A DNA stretch of 64,000 nt from Acuticoccus sp. MNP-M23. Its GTDB lineage: Bacteria; Pseudomonadota; Alphaproteobacteria; Rhizobiales; Amorphaceae. The notes beneath the pieces were generated by a model that saw only the letters and a list, made by a program, of their open reading frames with translations, searched no databases and was not told where the DNA came from. The position numbers and the translations under genes are program-made. The DNA is taken from NCBI RefSeq assembly GCF_031195445.1, contig NZ_CP133480.1, positions 1,722,001 to 1,786,000 on the forward strand, in the 5' to 3' direction. Below are positions 62,741 to 64,000 of the stretch, piece after piece; within the stretch, counting starts at the first letter, position 1; each line of letters starts with the position of its first letter.

Positions 62741-63175
62741 ATGACCACCGCCATTCTCCTCACCGCTGTTCTTCTCCTCTTCAGCACCTCGATCCACTAC
62801 GCCACTTTGCGTGCCGTTTCGGCCGCGATCGCCGCGCGGCCGGACGCCCGTTATTTCGGCCTGCTCTTGTCGGTCGGCGCGATCACGCTCGCGCACGTTG
62901 TGGAAGCGTCGCTCTATGCGGGGGGATTCTGGCTTGGCGACGATGTCTTCATGATCGGTTCGTTCAAGGTTGAGGATGAAATGGGGTGGATGGACTACTT
63001 CTACTTCTCTCTCGTCAACTTCACGACGCTCGGGCGAGGCGACATCGCACCGACCGATCATCAACGTTTCATCGCCGGCATCGAAGCCTTCAACGGCTTC
63101 CTGCTGATTACCGCGTCGGGCAGTTTCATCCTGCAGGTGATGCGCGGGAAGGCGCCGCTCTCACGAGAATGGTGA
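62741..63175 (+). CDS. Small two-pore-domain-like ion channel protein
   Basis: 144 residues. Three hydrophobic segments (2-20, 38-62, 105-135), with a P-loop region WMDYFYFSLVNFTTLGRGDIAPTD. The filter is TLGRGD instead of T(V/I)GYGD, so K+ selectivity is doubtful. Ion_trans_2-like. The ATG at 62741 is preceded by GAGACAGTC. It ends 6 bp before the ccmI stop. Possible role in adjusting membrane potential during metal stress; not proven. Confidence 0.7.
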   Translation: MTTAILLTAVLLLFSTSIHYATLRAVSAAIAARPDARYFGLLLSVGAITLAHVVEASLYAGGFWLGDDVFMIGSFKVEDEMGWMDYFYFSLVNFTTLGRGDIAPTDHQRFIAGIEAFNGFLLITASGSFILQVMRGKAPLSREW

Positions 63176-63181
63176 CGCGTC

Positions 63182-64000
63182 TCAGCCGCCGAGCGTCGCA
63201 AGCGCCTCGTCGACAACCTTCTGCCGAGGATCGCTCTGGGGCAAAGCCGATAGCAGATCCTTGGCGCGCAGGTAGGCCGATCGCGCCTCGTCCGGTTCGC
63301 CGAGCACGGTGTAGGCGTTTGCCAATCGAAGCCAGCCGTCGAGATCGTCAGGCTCGGTCTCGAGCCGTTTGGCGAGCCTTGCCACCATCGAGCGGATGAA
63401 CTCGCCCCTTTGCTCGTCGGACATGCGGCCGGCAGCTTCCACCTGCTGCGCCGTCGGCCCTGGTCCCGACGTCGGTGCGGTTGCATCCGGCGCACCGTAG
63501 GCGGCAAGATCGAGCGGCGCGATCCCGATGCGCGCGGCAAGGACATTCGCCCGCTCGACGAACGAGCGCATCCATGGCGCGAACGCGTCTTCGGCGTCCA
63601 GCAGATTTTTGAGCGCCTCGAACGCCCCCTCGACGTCACCAACCTGCTCGCGGGCGAGCGACTGATAGTAGATCGCCGCAGGGTTGCGCGGATCGAGCTC
63701 CAGCGCTCGCTCGAACGCCTTGGCGGCCTTCGGCGTCACCGTGCCGGCCTCGGCGGCGACGAGCGCCTCGCCGTAGCGCGACAGCGTGTCGGTGCGCGCG
63801 TCGGGCCGGTCGATCACCTCGGCAAAGGCGTCGGCGGCGTCGCGGAACCGCCCCATACGCATGTAGGTTCGGCCGAGCAGCACCCAGCCTTCGGTAGGAC
63901 TGCCCGGATCGCTTTCAAGCTGCGAGCGCAGGCGAGACGCCACCTCGGTGACGTCCTCGAGCTGTTGCCGCTCTTCGGCGCGCTCGGGAATCGGAACGCT
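63182..64000 (-). CDS. ccmI: Cytochrome c biogenesis protein CcmI, C-terminal part (5' end beyond window)
   Basis: About 272 residues to the window edge, frame open at 64000. Tetratricopeptide repeats: PGSPTEGWVLLGRTYMRMGRFRDAADAF, PRNPAAIYYQSLAREQVGDVEGA, and DDLDGWLRLANAYTVLGEPDEA (abbreviated). CcmI's periplasmic TPR part binds apocytochrome c during heme attachment. At least three cytochromes c of the adjacent operon need this system. Whether it belongs to the island or to the core is not decided. Confidence 0.82.
   Translation of the reverse strand, partial: SVPIPERAEERQQLEDVTEVASRLRSQLESDPGSPTEGWVLLGRTYMRMGRFRDAADAFAEVIDRPDARTDTLSRYGEALVAAEAGTVTPKAAKAFERALELDPRNPAAIYYQSLAREQVGDVEGAFEALKNLLDAEDAFAPWMRSFVERANVLAARIGIAPLDLAAYGAPDATAPTSGPGPTAQQVEAAGRMSDEQRGEFIRSMVARLAKRLETEPDDLDGWLRLANAYTVLGEPDEARSAYLRAKDLLSALPQSDPRQKVVDEALATLGG

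Noticed and set aside
40037-63181. attR copy of the tRNA-fMet tail
   Set aside because: The tail GCAGGTTCAAATCCTGC was looked for by eye downstream and not found; the island's right end remains undefined.

Overview
The window reads as part of the chromosome of a G+C-rich alphaproteobacterium, most likely Hyphomicrobiales (Rhizobiales)-like. This is inferred from gene content and style: TRAP and Liv transporters, urocanase, BdhA, PaaK-like ligase, an initiator tRNA starting with unpaired C1, and a CtrA-era style of short Shine-Dalgarno-led genes. No rRNA or other species marker is present, so the genus is not claimed.

Layout. 1-40 kb looks like core or long-resident DNA. It holds the end of urocanase (hutU), inorganic pyrophosphatase, a TRAP transporter with a histidine phosphatase and an amidohydrolase (2-7.3 kb), and a scattered branched-chain-amino-acid-type ABC importer (livG, livH, livM, binding protein, livF) flanked by two acyl/aryl-CoA ligases (7.4-23.2 kb). 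Unrelated genes, many on the other strand, sit between the liv genes. Next come rplS, a nuclease-fold protein, a translationally coupled YkuD/dapF pair, a response regulator with a cNMP-binding partner, a GGDEF/EAL protein divergent from a type I secretion ABC/HlyD pair, KefB, a patatin, an EEP phosphatase, bdhA, an ABC1 kinase and homocysteine methyltransferase.

At 39960-40036 lies tRNA-fMet. Beyond it the character changes: a LysR gene cut off by an IS3-family element (41266-42462, ends resolved here), an orphan PD-(D/E)XK-like protein, a nickel module with a broken MFS efflux gene, then a long co-directional metal cluster. This is best explained as a metal-resistance genomic island next to the tRNA; its far end was not found.

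The island has three linked modules. Nickel/cobalt: RcnR-like regulator with a candidate operator, broken NreB-like exporter, His-rich secreted protein, HupE/UreJ permease, membrane-anchored protein (44.2-47.4 kb). Periplasmic copper/redox: Met-rich cytochrome c', diheme cytochrome c, multicopper oxidase, two Tat-type L,D-transpeptidases around a DUF411 protein, a further cytochrome c, ScsB and ScsC thiol proteins, and a ZevA/ZevB-like pair (48-58 kb). Many of these genes overlap by a few bases. Cytoplasmic copper: divergent copZ and copA sharing two MerR-type promoters, CueR, a second MerR protein, a 23-cysteine copper-storage-like protein and a small ion-channel protein (58.2-63.2 kb). A partial ccmI (cytochrome c maturation) closes the window. 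The most novel-looking element is the coupling of L,D-transpeptidases and cytochromes c to a copper oxidase.
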